Assembly: GCF_905163445.1 (NCBI RefSeq) | Contig: NC_053195.1 | Location: forward strand, 920,501-984,500 | Source: Pararge aegeria | Lineage: Eukaryota > Arthropoda > Insecta > Lepidoptera > Nymphalidae | Direction of reading: 5' to 3' | DNA: 64,000 nucleotides | Shown here: piece by piece, positions 1 through 10,051 of the stretch | Position numbering within the stretch: the first letter of the stretch is position 1 | How the letters are laid out: each line of letters starts with the position of its first letter | The notes under the pieces: model-generated | Databases searched by the model: none | Told to the model about the DNA's origin: nothing | The model's input: only the letters and a program-made list of their open reading frames with translations | Program-made: the position numbers and the translations under genes

Positions 1-102
1 AACAGACTGTTCGAGAAACACTACTGAGGTTGTGTGGTTTTTCATGATTCAATATAGTCGTGGACACGGTTTCTAGATTTTCTTATTCTGTGAGTATTTA
101 TT
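1..102 (-). mobile_element. 3' part of a ~300 bp MITE (family M1), cut by the window edge
   Basis: This stretch matches the inner and terminal part of the elements at 7154-7447, 26486-26777 and 61322-61630. Shared text includes TTCGAGAAACACTACT, a GACACGGTTTCT block and a decayed TTCTGTGA end. The rest of the element lies left of the window. It is non-coding. The TTTATT at 97-102 would read AATAAA on the minus strand, so the element may supply the poly(A) signal of the COX6B-like gene. Confidence 0.55.
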
Positions 103-202
103 GTGATATGAAACTGCCATTTATAAAAAAGGGTTATGAATATTTAAAAACAACTTCAAGAATAAACAAAATTCGTTCAATTTATGACAAACACCAATAG
201 AC

Positions 203-368
203 TTAGATAGGTCCTGGAAAAGCGCCCTTTCCTCTCAGTTCGTCCCAATGCTCGATCCAGAAATTGGGGCAGATTGTCTGGAAGTAGCGCTTGAATATCT
301 TGCAGTCGTCCACCTCTCCGAGTAGCCGCGTGCAGCGGTAGAAGTCACAGTAGTTGTCGTAACAAGCT
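203..368 (-). CDS. COX6B: Cytochrome c oxidase subunit 6B-like, terminal coding exon (partial gene)
   Basis: COX6B is a small intermembrane-space subunit of respiratory complex IV with a CHCH fold. The exon encodes 55 residues ending FPGPI and stop. A CX9C pair (CYDNYCDFYRC) and a CX10C pair (C-KIFKRYFQTI-C) are visible, followed by PNFWIEHWDELRGKGAFPG, which follows the family pattern PNAWVEKWD...GTFPGRI. On the minus strand the exon is preceded by a good acceptor (CTTTCAG, AG at 370-369), which splits the arginine codon before ACYDNY. The exon coding the usual APFDPRFPNQNQT part was not found upstream, so the gene is incomplete here or its first exon is far away. The sequence diverges from ordinary insect COX6B, so it may be a paralogue, possibly tissue-restricted. 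A processed pseudogene is unlikely because the splice acceptor is intact. Confidence 0.75.
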
Positions 369-429
369 CTGAAAGTAGTTTTTTTAATCATAATCGACGG
401 ACCAAGTAGATGGTTTTCTAAAACATAAA

Positions 430-1100
430 TTCAAAATTTCTTTGTTCATGTAGGCCTATCCCAGCCACTTATGAAGCGTTCATACATGTATGTTTACATA
501 ATTGTAAGGAGATGGTGATAACTTTGTTCGCCAACTCAAACCTATGCAATGCAACTGGGTCGAAATATCGATAAATCCAAGATTTTATCGTGGTATGTAC
601 CCGTTGAACTATATTTAAGAAATGTAGAATATTTATATACAAATTTTAATTTTTATATTATATGTGTACGTATGTGAAGTAGGTATATTTAATTTCATTT
701 CTTATTATGTATTATTTATTTATTTTTGTAATTTATGTTTATTATTTAAGTATTATTTTGTGTACACCCTAACCCTTCTTCTTAAATTCATGTACTCAAT
801 TAGATTTGTCAGGTTGCCTGGTAGAGATTGCTTTTAAGCCTATTGTACCTATTCTTCTTTATTTTAATTGTGTATTTTTTTTAATGCTTTGTATTTCGTG
901 TACAATAAAGTGTAATTGATGGATTGATTGACCTAAAGCTACGATTGTTCCAAACGCGCCCTGGTCTAAGAAGAGCCCACAACAAACTTAATGCAAATCA
1001 TCGCCTATACATAAAGCGACACTTCGAGGGTATGCAAGAAACCTTGTAGTATAGGTAGTATATGCTTATGGAGTAACCGTAAAATTTCCATTATGCTTTT
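430..1100. repeat. LINE 3'-end fragments, both orientations
   Basis: Positions ~450-590 and ~925-1010 carry reversed pieces of the LINE tail seen at 59165-59385 (shared ACTTATGAAGCGTTCATACAT and AACGCGCCCTGGTCTAAGAA). Between them, 640-945 is a plus-strand LINE 3' UTR ending in GTACAATAAAGTGTAATTGA; its reverse copy is at 9246-9400. No open frame longer than a short peptide remains. This is the gap upstream of the COX6B-like exon. Confidence 0.55.
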
Positions 1101-1104
1101 GACC

Positions 1105-1320
1105 TTCTCCCTGACGCAACGGCGAGTGCTGTTTTAGTAGGAGGTCCCGGTTTTCGATTCTCGGCAGGGAATTTGTAATTTCTGAATATGCTCTGATCTG
1201 TTCTGGTGGGAGGCTCAGCTTCTAGTTAAGCCAGTAATACTTAGTTACTGGCTTAACTAGAAGACCGAAATTAGTGTTTCCGTCCGAACCGCCAAGTTGT
1301 CCTAGCGCCATGGGAGTACC
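1105..1320 (+). mobile_element. tRNA-derived SINE (family C) carrying a perfect hairpin
   Basis: The head CTGACGCAACGGCGAGTGCT followed by GGTTTTCGATTCTCGGCAGG resembles tRNA A and B boxes, and the body GTTCTGGTGGGAGGCT is shared with the copies at 22520-22710 and 47862-48158. At 1219-1263 the copy contains a perfect 19 bp inverted repeat around a 7 nt loop, absent from the other copies. TRNA-like but not a tRNA gene: there is no closed acceptor stem. Confidence 0.6.
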
Positions 1321-1338
1321 CTAGGGTTTTAGTAACTA

Positions 1339-1969
1339 GCAGCGGCGTGCACTTCATACATGCGCAAAAGCACTGCATACCCATATTTTTTTAATATAAC
1401 TCGTATTGGAGGGGAATTTTACCATTTTATGCCAAGCACCTGCTTTATGCATACCCTGGTCAAAAACCCATTGCACCCATTGCTGGTAACTAAGCTCCGA
1501 AACTTGGACGTTGTCCACTTAGACTCAGGAACTTAACTGAGGAGCCAACTGGAACTTGGGAGCAATCAAAGCCTGAATTATCCACCTAGAATGACTAGGC
1601 TCGTTTTGGAATAGTATTTTTATTTCCTTTACACCTAATGTTATCGCACTTCTAGTTGCCGCTGTTCCGAACGGAAACGGTGGCGCCACGTGACAACTAT
1701 AGCGAAGCTTTACGAATTCCACCTAAGCGCCATCATGGAAAAACAAGGATTTGAGAACGGAGGGTCGTGAGGTTAAATACTTTTTGCGGAACGGACGTCT
1801 GGCAGGCAAGAAATATGCTTGTCAGGCGAAAAAGAGAGACGGAGCGGAATTATTTGGCCAAGCTAGTGATATGAGATATATTTTCCAAAGAATGTAAAGG
1901 TATTGTTCTAATGTAAGGTTTGGTGATAGTAAATGTAAATGCTTATACGATGATAACCCATGTGTCCTC
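1339..1969. repeat. MITE-like segment and unassigned DNA
   Basis: Positions 1339-1500 begin with a version of GGCGTGCACTTCATACATGC, the motif that also appears in each unit of the tandem array at 2871-3800 and at 10813-10950. It looks like a single dispersed element. In the rest, to 1969, I see short fragments only and no convincing gene; a 65-codon minus-strand frame at 1525-1722 has no recognisable similarity. Confidence 0.35.
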
Positions 1970-2327
1970 TTTTAGGTGATTTTGGTGATTTTGGACCTGC
2001 CAATGCACAAGTTAAAAGAATTTGTTAAAACACATTTATTACAGCAAAGTTACTATACAATTGATGAATTTTTAATGACAAGGTTGCTTGGAAGCATCCG
2101 GCTCCGCTTTCAGCTCTCACAAGATAGAAAAATGAATGTTAAAATGCAAAATGTAAATTGTTGATGTTGGAAAAGAGCAACTGCTGAGTTTCTTGCCGGC
2201 TTCTTCTCGGTAGAATCTGCCTTCCGAACCGGTGGTAGAATCACTATAAACAGACAGACTTGACGTTTCAAAAGTGCTTATATTAGGCCTACTTGAAATA
2301 AATGAATTTTGAATTTGAATTTACTAC
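1970..2327 (+). mobile_element. LINE ORF2 C-terminus and 3' tail (CR1/Jockey-like)
   Basis: The frame from 1976 reads DLPMHKLKEFVKTH...YYTIDEFL..., the same C-terminal region as the longer copy at 59597-60280. It is followed by the shared 3' UTR (TCTACCGAGAA reversed, CCACCGGTTCGGAAGG reversed) and a tail of GAATTTTGAATTTGAATTT. It is a 5'-truncated, dead insertion. Confidence 0.7.
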
Positions 2328-2870
2328 TCACTTTGTTTGATTTTGAAATGGATAACGTGGATCTATTCGCATTGTTCTGAATTCCTGCTCGCACATTTTT
2401 GTCGTTCTTTAAGTATAGGTAAACCAAATTGTATAAAATTTATAAAAATATAAGCTTGACTTGAGTGTTGTGATTGATGTCAATAAAAAAAGAAACAAAT
2501 GCTGCAGGAAAGAGTTCCTATATAGTTTAGGTAATTTATATTCTTCCTCTTTTAGTGAAATTACTTTTTAGAGCCAAACTTATTTGACGATGGCAGGTAA
2601 GCTCACTGATTGAAACATATTATATCAACGCTTATTTGTATTATTTAATTAAGTTTATTTATTTCTATTTTATTGAATTGTACTAAAATGTTTTATGAAT
2701 GTTTAATATGTATGGGTGAAGCATGGACTAAATAATTATTATTATATCTCAGTATATTTAAACAGCAATTTAAATAAATAAACGTTTATTATAATTTATA
2801 ATCATATCTATATTTTAACAATAAAAATAATTTTAGGTTGTCTTACCTATCGCATTATGCTAAAGATACA
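2328..2870. other. AT-rich DNA with no recognised gene
   Basis: Very AT-rich sequence with no exon-like open frame, no clear splice pairs and no repeat family that I could match inside the window. It ends where the tandem array begins. Confidence 0.4.
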
Positions 2871-3800
2871 TTGCAAAAAAGTTTACGACATAAACAATTC
2901 ATTCTTAAATACTCATAATTTTCGATAATAGTTACATTTGACTTCAGATATTTACATCAGAGAATTAATTAATACTAAGATTGCGTAGGCTCAGAAACGT
3001 TGTGGCTTAGTTTTTGTAGGTTTATTTAGAAACATATGTCTAAGGCCCCTGTAGGGTGGGCGATGGAGCGAGATATGCTCTGAGTATCTATATGACATAT
3101 CTTTTTATCTATTCTGGGCAGTGGCGTGCACTTCATACATGCACAAAAGCACTGCTTACCCAAATATTTATATATGTTACATTGCAAAAAAGTTTACTAC
3201 ATAAACAATTAATCCTTATATACTCATAATTTTCGATAATAATTACATTTTACTTCAGATATTTACATCAGAGAATTAATTATTACTAAGATTGCGTAGG
3301 CTCAGAAACATTGTGGCTTAGTTTTTGTAGGTTTATTTAGAAACATATGTCTAAGACCCCTGTAGGGTGAGCGATGGAGCGAGATATGCTCTGAGTACCT
3401 CTATATGACATATCTTTTTATCTATTCTGGGCAGTGGCGTGGACTTCATACATGCTCAAAAGCACTGCCTACCCAAATATTTATATATGTTACATTGCAA
3501 AAAAGTTTACTACATAAACAATTAATCCTTAAATACTCATAATTTTCGATAATAATTAAATTTGACTTCAGATATTTACATCAGAGAATTAATTAATACT
3601 AAGATTGCGTAGGCTCAGAAACGTTGTGGCTTAGTTTTTGTAGGTTTATTTAGAAACATATGTCTAAGGCCCCTGTAGGGTGGGCGATGGAGCGAGACAT
3701 GCTCTGAGTACCTCTATATGACATTTCTTTTTATCTATTCCGGGCATGCACTTCATACATGCACGTAAGCACTGGCTACGCTAAAATTTATATATAGCAA
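2871..3800 (+). repeat. Tandem array, about three units of 311-313 bp
   Basis: The phrase TTGCAAAAAAGTTTAC starts units at 2871, 3182 and 3495, giving spacings of 311 and 313 bp. Units are almost identical over blocks such as GATTGCGTAGGCTCAGAAAC, TGTAGGGTGGGCGATGGAGC and ATGCTCTGAGTA. Each unit includes a GGCGTGCACTTCATACATGC-like block, the motif of a dispersed element found singly at 1339 and 10813. The third unit degenerates near 3745. No coding potential is conserved between units. Confidence 0.85.
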
Positions 3801-4640
3801 TTTTTGCAGTTTTATGCAATTTTCTTGCTATATAATCTAACCTTGGTAAGAAACCCAGCTGATTCCGGGGTCATGCTTTCTGTCTTACCAGCTGGATTAC
3901 GTGCCAATTCTGGTTTTACACAATTTTTTAAAGAATTTTATTCCAATTCAAATTAGCTCTTGAAGTCATGAAGCAGTAACTCTAAATATGTATCGCACTA
4001 AGCTGTTTTAGAAGTATGGCAGTTGTACTAACCCCCTTATCGGTTTCTACACGAAGGTCGTGGCTTACCACCAGAGATAATTCTCAAATTATAAATTTGT
4101 GAATTTCCTTCGTCCGCAATAGAACCTGGGATCTTGTAAGACAATGTGCACAAGAGGTCGTCAATGTGAATTATTGTACCCTCATGCCTTGGTGGTATTA
4201 TTGACTGCTTTTCTTAGTATCACAAGTGATATTAACCGGGACCGACGCGATGGCTTAAGGTGCTCTACGAGGCACGAGTGTTGACACCGTCAATTTCTTA
4301 ACTCAGGGCTTGAATTGAAAGTTCTTTAACGAAAAATAGACATCATCTGCTTCCTATAAACGTCCCCTGCAGTGAACAGGCCTCCTTTGGACAGTTTTAG
4401 AGCGTAGACCCGTTACGCTGCTCTGATGCGGGTTTGTGGACTTTAATTACTTATTGTCACTAGTTAGTCACCTGGACCGGTGGCTTAACGTGCTCTCTGA
4501 AGCACGGAGATTAAAACCACAATTTTCCAAACACGGGACTTTTTTTAATAAACGGATTAACAATACCTAACAAATTTATGCGTGACCCGGTATTCGAACC
4601 CGTCCTGGGTTAAAATCTTCATTCCTAGTTGAACATGAAT
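3801..4640. repeat. Unassigned DNA with two copies of a short dispersed repeat
   Basis: Positions ~4228-4320 and ~4430-4610 are two copies of a repeat with the phrases CGGGACCGACG or CCTGGACCGGTGGCTTAACG, TGCTCT...AGGCACG and AATTTTCCAAACACGGG-like text. A third copy is at ~6650-6790. It looks like a SINE-type repeat. Positions 3801-4227 hold nothing I recognise. Confidence 0.4.
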
Positions 4641-4649
4641 ATAAAAAAA

Positions 4650-5460
4650 GAGAAAAACAAATTGACAGCAGCCTGTCTATGGTGATAATAGAGCTCATTA
4701 GTCCATGTTCTTTGTAGAAGTGGCTTTGAAGGCTCAAAAACAATCAACTGGAGACTGTTCAATGATTGAAGACCTAATTGATGACAATAATATTGTGACA
4801 ACAGCTTTCCTGTGGTGATAATATGGGTAGTTGTAAAAGTGGCTTGACTAAAGGCTCAAAATGGCTCGAACCCAGAGTCAAGAAGCCTATAAACACAGTC
4901 AACCTGACAGATCTATGATTGAAGACCTAATTAAACACAAACACATTATCACAGCAGCTTGTCTATGGTAATAATAGAGGTTCCATGGTCGTTAAAGAAG
5001 TGGCTTGGCTAAAGGCTCAAAATGGCTCGAACAATGAGCCATTAAGCCTAAAAAAACAACGAGACTCGTCAAAGATTGAAGGCAAAAACATTGTGACAGC
5101 AGCTTGTCTAAGGTAATATTTATTAGAGGTCTTTGTATAAGTGGCTTGGCTAAAGGCTCAAAATGGCTCGAACCCAGATTCAAGAAGCCTATAAATACAG
5201 TCAACCTGACAGATCTATGATTGAAGACCTAATTAAACACAAAAACATTGTCCCAGCAGCTTGTCTATGGTAATAATAGAGGTCATTGTTCCATGGTCCT
5301 TGATACTTGAAGTAGTAGCTTGGAAAAAGGCTCAAAATGGCTAGTGCCCTGAAGCCACGGATGACTAATGGTCCCGAGCTGGCTTTCCCCCCAGTGCGGC
5401 GCATTGCTGTTGGCGCATTAGCAGACCGAGGCATTGAAGTAGACACTGCATACTAGCCGC
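4650..5460 (+). repeat. Degenerate tandem repeat whose units keep a short open frame
   Basis: Units share GTGGCTTGGCTAAAGGCTCA, ATGATTGAAGACCTAATTAA and ACAGCAGCTTGTCTATGGTA. The ATG following AAAGGCTCAAA recurs at 4861, 5022, 5163 and 5337 (spacings 161, 141 and 174 bp). Two units (4861-4971 and 5163-5273) keep identical-length 36-codon frames with the peptides MARTQ and SMIEDLIKHK. The unit at 5022 is stopped early. The last unit begins the same way but runs into a different 39-codon frame (5337-5456) containing RRIAVGALADRGIEV. I do not recognise the peptide. Satellite DNA or an exon-amplified relic are both possible. Confidence 0.6.
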
Positions 5461-5535
5461 CGACGTCGCCTGCCAAACAACATCACTTGGTTACGTTTGT
5501 CCGTATGCAAAAACACAATGTTATAGATAACATAA

Positions 5536-6130
5536 TTATATCTGACACAGATTCATACTGTAACAGATATAATAACAAAATAATATTAATATTAGAAGTA
5601 AAAATAAACTTTTAGTGCAGTTTACTAGGCTGCATAAAATTAGTAATTCATTTAAGGGTAATTGTAAAGTGATTTCCACGACACAGGGAATCCTAGTGTG
5701 GAAATCACAGACTTTATCTGTATTCTTTGGATTACTTTTTATGTGTTTGTTTGTTTGAAAGAAATAAATAAAAAAAAAAAAATTTAACAAATTACTAGTT
5801 GAAATCCCTGAGATGTTTCTCAATAAGTTCAAAGTTTATATATAACGTAAGCTTAAAGAAAAATTCTGTTATAATATGAAGGAGTACATGTATGATAAAA
5901 AAGCTTGGGTATGAATTGCTCTAACTTCATAGCTTAACATTAACTCGACTGTGAGATGGTGATAACAAAAAAAACTGGCTAAGTTTGTTGTGGGCCCGTC
6001 TTAGACCGGGGAATGGAAGCTTTAGTTTTAAGTTAGCGAATGCAGTTATCACCATCACTAACATTAGTGAAACTTTTAGTTTAGCCAGATAATATGGTAA
6101 TAATAGATTCTTTATTTTCATTTCTGTTAT
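5536..6130 (+). mobile_element. LINE 3' end (CR1/Jockey-like)
   Basis: Shares with 9001-9235, 43680-44130 and 55930-56310 the block AAGTTCAAAGTTTATAT...AACGTAAGCTTA...AAAAAAGCTTGGGT and the 3' UTR text GTGAGATGGTGATAAC...CTTTAGTTTTAAG...TATCACCATC. Frames are broken. Insertion is 5'-truncated. Confidence 0.6.
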
Positions 6131-6157
6131 GAATTTAGAATTTATCTGTTACAGAAA

Positions 6158-7110
6158 ATGAAGCGGCGATAGCGCATTTAGCCTTCACTTTCGGGGGGCC
6201 GAGCCCGAATCCCAGCGCACCTTTTACTTTTCTAAGTTATGTGCGTTTTTCAAATATCACTTGTTACAACGGTGAAGGAAAACATCGTGAGGAAACCTGC
6301 ATGCCTGAGAGTTATACATAATGTTCTCAAAGGTGTTTGGAGTCCACCAATCCACACTAGGCCATCGTGGTGGACTACGGCGTTAATTCTTTCGTGGGAG
6401 GAAACCCGTGCTCTGTAGTGGGACAGTAGTGGGACGGTATTGGGATGTGATGACAACGCTGTTAGCAGAATATCTAGTACATATTTAGAATGCATTCGAA
6501 ACTTACTTTTAAAAGCAATAAATCTGGATCGGTGTGCGGGAATGGCGAATCCGATGACTCAATGCATCTCGCGAGAGCAGCATCACTAAAAAAAAAAACT
6601 TTTACTTAACTTTAACCGTAATCAAAAAGAAACGGTTATGCTCCAATGCGGGTTGGTGCGCTTTAACAACTGCAGTCACAAGTTAGGGATATTAAACGGG
6701 ACCGACGGCTAAACGTGCTCTCCGAGGCACGGGGGTTGAAACCGCGAACTTCCTAACCTCCGGTCTGGTACTGAAAATTCTTTGAACACAATACCTAGCA
6801 ATTCTTGGCCCGACTGATTAGTAAATAGCGGTCATAGCCAAGTGGGTAAGGCTTCGGCTTTACCTTTCGGGAGGGCCGAGTTTGAGCCCCGGCACGCACC
6901 GCTTACATTTCGGAGTTATGTGCGTTTCAAATTTAAGCCATTAAATATCACTTGCTTTAACGGTGAAGGAAAACATAATGTGGAAACCTGCATTCCTGAG
7001 AGGTCTCCATAATGTTCGCATCTAGCGCGTGAGGTCTTGCAGACGGCACTCGGCCAGCATGGAACGTCTTTAAGCTCTTTTTAATATGATAGGAGGAGAG
7101 TTAACAATGA
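6158..7110 (+). mobile_element. Two tRNA-derived SINEs (family B) in tandem orientation
   Basis: Copies at 6158-6480 and 6826-7090 both have a tRNA-like head (GCGGYNATAGC...TTCGGCTT...CCGAGTTTGAGCCCC), then GTTATGTGCGTTT, ATCACTTGCTTTAACGGTGA, AGGAAAACATCGTGAGGAAA and CCTGCATGCCTGAGAG. Other copies in the window: ~12389, ~15944, 16674, 19597, 23450 (plus) and 46493, 56553 (minus). Between the two, 6640-6790 holds a third copy of the repeat described near 4228. Confidence 0.7.
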
Positions 7111-7153
7111 TGCTGATGAATCAATGAGTAGAGCAACTAGCATATAATATCGA

Positions 7154-7447
7154 TCACAGAATTAATAACATACAGAAACCGTGTACACGACTAATATTGA
7201 AGCATCAAAAACCACTGCACTTTTTCATACCATTTAGCGGTTGTAAGAAGTAATTATTTTACCTCTAATGTTCTAAGCGTTTCACCATAAAATGGGAAAA
7301 TGGGAAAAAAATTGTGAGCTAACAACATTCCAATCCATTCAAGGGTGTGAAGTGTGACGTGCGCGGGACGTTTTCACTGTTTTTGGACACAATGCACTGC
7401 ATGCAATAATGGCTGAATGAGGGTTCTGTATGTTCTTAATTCTATGA
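7154..7447 (+). mobile_element. MITE family M1, ~294 bp, complete copy
   Basis: Terminal inverted repeats are visible: the left end reads TCACAGAATTAATAACATAC and the right end, reversed, reads ATCATAGAATTAAGAACATAC. Interior phrases such as TGGGAAAATGGG, TAAGCGTTT and the ATGCACTGCATGC-like block are shared with the inverted copy at 26486-26777 and the copy at 61322-61630. No coding capacity. Confidence 0.7.
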
Positions 7448-7606
7448 TGTCGACCTTCCTGGAGCAGTGGTCGTATGAATGGGAGCTGAATTGATAGAAA
7501 AAAAACACCCTTTAAAAAAAATACAAATAGCTGCGTCTCGTAACGGTAAGAGATTTTATCTAAAAATAAAAAATATGCGTACCGCGCAAAAAGAAGTTTT
7601 CACTAC

Positions 7607-8180
7607 AATAAATAATAATAAATATACTACGACAATATACACATCGCCATCTAGCCCCAAAGTAAGCGTAGCTTGTTTTATGGGTAGGTACTAAGATGAC
7701 TGATGAATATTTGTTTGAATAATTTTCATAAATACTCATAATATAGGTCTTAGGTCACCGACATAGCTGAAAGGATACGCAAGTTGAAGTGGCAGTGGGC
7801 GGGTCATCTGTCTGTCGTAGGACCGATGGCCGTTGGGGCAGACGTGTCCTAGAGTGGAGACCGCGAATCGGTAAGCGCAGTGTGGGACGACCTCCAGCCC
7901 GCTGGACAGATGACCTTAAAAAGGTGTCTGGAAGCGGCTGGATGAGAAAGGCGGAGGACCGTGTATGGTGGCGCGTTCGTTGAAAGGCCTATGTTCAGCA
8001 GTGGACTCTTGAAGGCTGTTGGTGATGATGATGATGATGATGACTTATAATATACAGATAAATACCCAGACACTGAAAAACATTAAAGTACATCAAACAC
8101 ATTTTCCAGTTGTGGGAATCGAGCTCACAGCCTTGACTCAGAAAGCAGGGTCGCTGGCCACTGCGCCAATCGGCCGTCAA
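7607..8180 (-). mobile_element. tRNA-derived SINE (family A) split by an RTE-like LINE insertion
   Basis: The SINE runs from its TTTATT-type tail (7607) to its tRNA-like head (8180), which reads GACGGCCGATTGGCGCAGTG on the minus strand with a degraded B box (GAGCTCGATTCCC). It is interrupted at 7745-8042 by a LINE 3' end. That insert encodes, on the plus strand, GHLSVVGPM-like frames and, in the coding frame, GRWGRRVLEWRPRIGKRSV...RWTDDLKKVSGSGW, the usual end of RTE-type endonuclease/reverse transcriptase proteins, and ends in a (GAT)n tail. Flanking target-site duplication: ACTCATAATAT (7734-7744) and ACTTATAATAT (8043-8053), 10 of 11 bases equal. Confidence 0.8.
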
Positions 8181-8299
8181 ATACCTGAGCTCTGTGGCTT
8201 GTAGCTGTTGCCTCGCGGATGCCATGGCGTCGTGCACTGCCAGCTGTTCGCGCGGCTGTAGGGGCGGGTTGGCTCCCATAGCCTGCGGATGTATGTGTG

Positions 8300-9400
8300 A
8301 ATGAATGAATATATAAACAGTTTATTATGGGGTAATGCTGCTGATATTAGCAATACTTTCGTGCTGCAGAAGAGGGTGTTCGTTCGATCTACAAAATGGG
8401 TCCGAGAGAGTCATTGAGAGATAAATTTAAACATTTTAATATAATAACAGTGTATAGTGTTAGGGTTATTTATTAATTAAAGATTATTTACTGTCAAACT
8501 TTTACTGTAAATGTTTAAATGTATAAAATAACATAATCAAGATCCTAGTATGACTAGAGAATTGTTATTTCCGGATGTTAATTATGAATGTAATTATTAT
8601 AAATACTGTTTATTTAAAATAGACTAAATGAATAATTATATTAATATTAAGTAAATTGTATAAGATTTAACATGGATTGCGAGTTCGTTTCCGGTTCGCG
8701 CATTTTTGCTAAATATCACGTGATCAACAACAATTTAGGAGGGGACAAAGATGGCGCCTCGGGACCATTCTACGGAAATTTAGGCATTCGAACGCGAAAG
8801 TTCAACGAAGTAGCAACTTGTGTTAATTAGTGTCGAGTGATAAATTAAAATAGAAGTGTATAGCTAATAAGGAAAATAAAAGTCAATAAATAATAAGAAA
8901 GTTGTTTGAACTCTTGGCCGTTGCCAATAATAGTCAGTAAAATTTGAAAATTTAATGTATGTCAAGAGACACAAGACATTTCTAAATTAAGATAAAATGT
9001 GACTACAATAATTTGAACAATAGAAGTAAGAATAAACTTAAAAGTGCAATATACTAGGTTACATAAAATTCATAATTCGTTTGAAGGGAATTGCATACAA
9101 TACTACAATAAACTACGCATTGACATTTTGGAGATGTATCTTAAAAAGTTCAATGTTTGTATTTAACGTAAGCTTATAGAAAAGTCCTTTTCTAGTATAA
9201 ATTACATGTAATCTATAAAAAAGCAAAACACCCGATCTATTGTGCACCAAAGGGCCACCTATGAATGAATACACTTTTATTGTACACCAAAGAAAAAAGT
9301 AGTTACAGGGATATAAATACATATCAAGAGAGTAAAATTTGGTGGCCTTATCGCTACATAGCAAGTTCTTCCAGGCAACCAATGGTGTAAAAAGAAAAAA
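8300..9400. mobile_element. LINE fragments around an unassigned AT-rich core
   Basis: Positions 8325-8455 (+) encode LWGNAADISNTFVLQKR and, after a frameshift, RSIYKMGPRESLRDKFKHFN, matching the LINE reverse-transcriptase C-terminal region intact at 59857-60273. Positions 9001-9235 (+) are the 3' part of the same kind of LINE. Positions 9246-9400 (-) are the LINE 3' UTR also seen at 640-945. The 8460-9000 stretch holds no recognised gene; it includes a short ATG frame at ~8751 (GATGGCGCCTCGGGAC) that stops after 10 codons. Confidence 0.6.
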
Positions 9401-9447
9401 CACAGAATTTTACAAATATATAAATAAAAAAAAAATATATATATTTA

Positions 9448-10051
9448 CAGTCAAAATCTGTCATAACGACATTGAAGGGACTACTCACATTTAGTCGTAA
9501 AAACCGATAGTTGTAACAAGCAGTGACAGGAAATTAATAGGAAAGATAATACATGTAGGTATGCAATACGCGATTTTTCTTTGATATTGATTTGTTTTCT
9601 TTTTTGCGACATGTTAACATTTTCACAGTTAACTCAACAATATGTTTTAGTGCGTCTTGTGTAAAGATAAGTAACAAATTGACTTAAGAGATGACGAAGC
9701 GGGCCTTGAGGCTACGGCATGCATGTGCTTTGTTTCTAAGAATTATAAAAGACCCTAAACTTTGTTTACTTTTACGATAATAGCCATTGACCATTATACT
9801 GTACCAGATGTGGATACTGTTACCTATTCAAATTGTTTACAATCCAGCTGAACCGGTTGTTCTATAGATATAATTTTCCGAAAACATTAACCAAATGTGG
9901 TCGATTAATGCGGTATGTCGTAGTAAACAATGTCGTAAAAACCAATGTTTTCCGATAAGGCGGTCATATAGCATTCGACCAGGACTTTTGATTTTGGTCA
10001 ATTTAACCGGTAAGTTGTTCTAAACGATGTCGCCATAAACAGTTTTGACTG
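9448..10051. mobile_element. Pogo/Tigger-like non-autonomous DNA transposon, 604 bp
   Basis: The ends are inverted repeats: the left reads CAGTCAAAATCTGTCATAAC-GACAT and the right, reversed, reads CAGTCAAAACTGTTTATGG-CGACAT. Both are flanked by TA (9446-9447 and 10052-10053), the target duplication expected for Tc1/mariner/pogo elements, and the element sits in a (TA)n tract. No transposase frame is evident inside, so it is called non-autonomous. Confidence 0.65.

Noticed and set aside
2871..3800. CRISPR-like or bacterial repeat array
   Set aside because: Units of ~312 bp without short spacers in a eukaryotic, intron-containing setting; ordinary tandem duplication.
5536..5832. 98-codon minus-strand frame, Leu/Ile/Tyr-rich
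   Set aside because: Reverse reading of an AT-rich LINE 3' end.
8019..8279. Met-run and His-run peptides near 8030 (also near 14240)
   Set aside because: They are translations of the (GAT)n tails of RTE insertions, not proteins.
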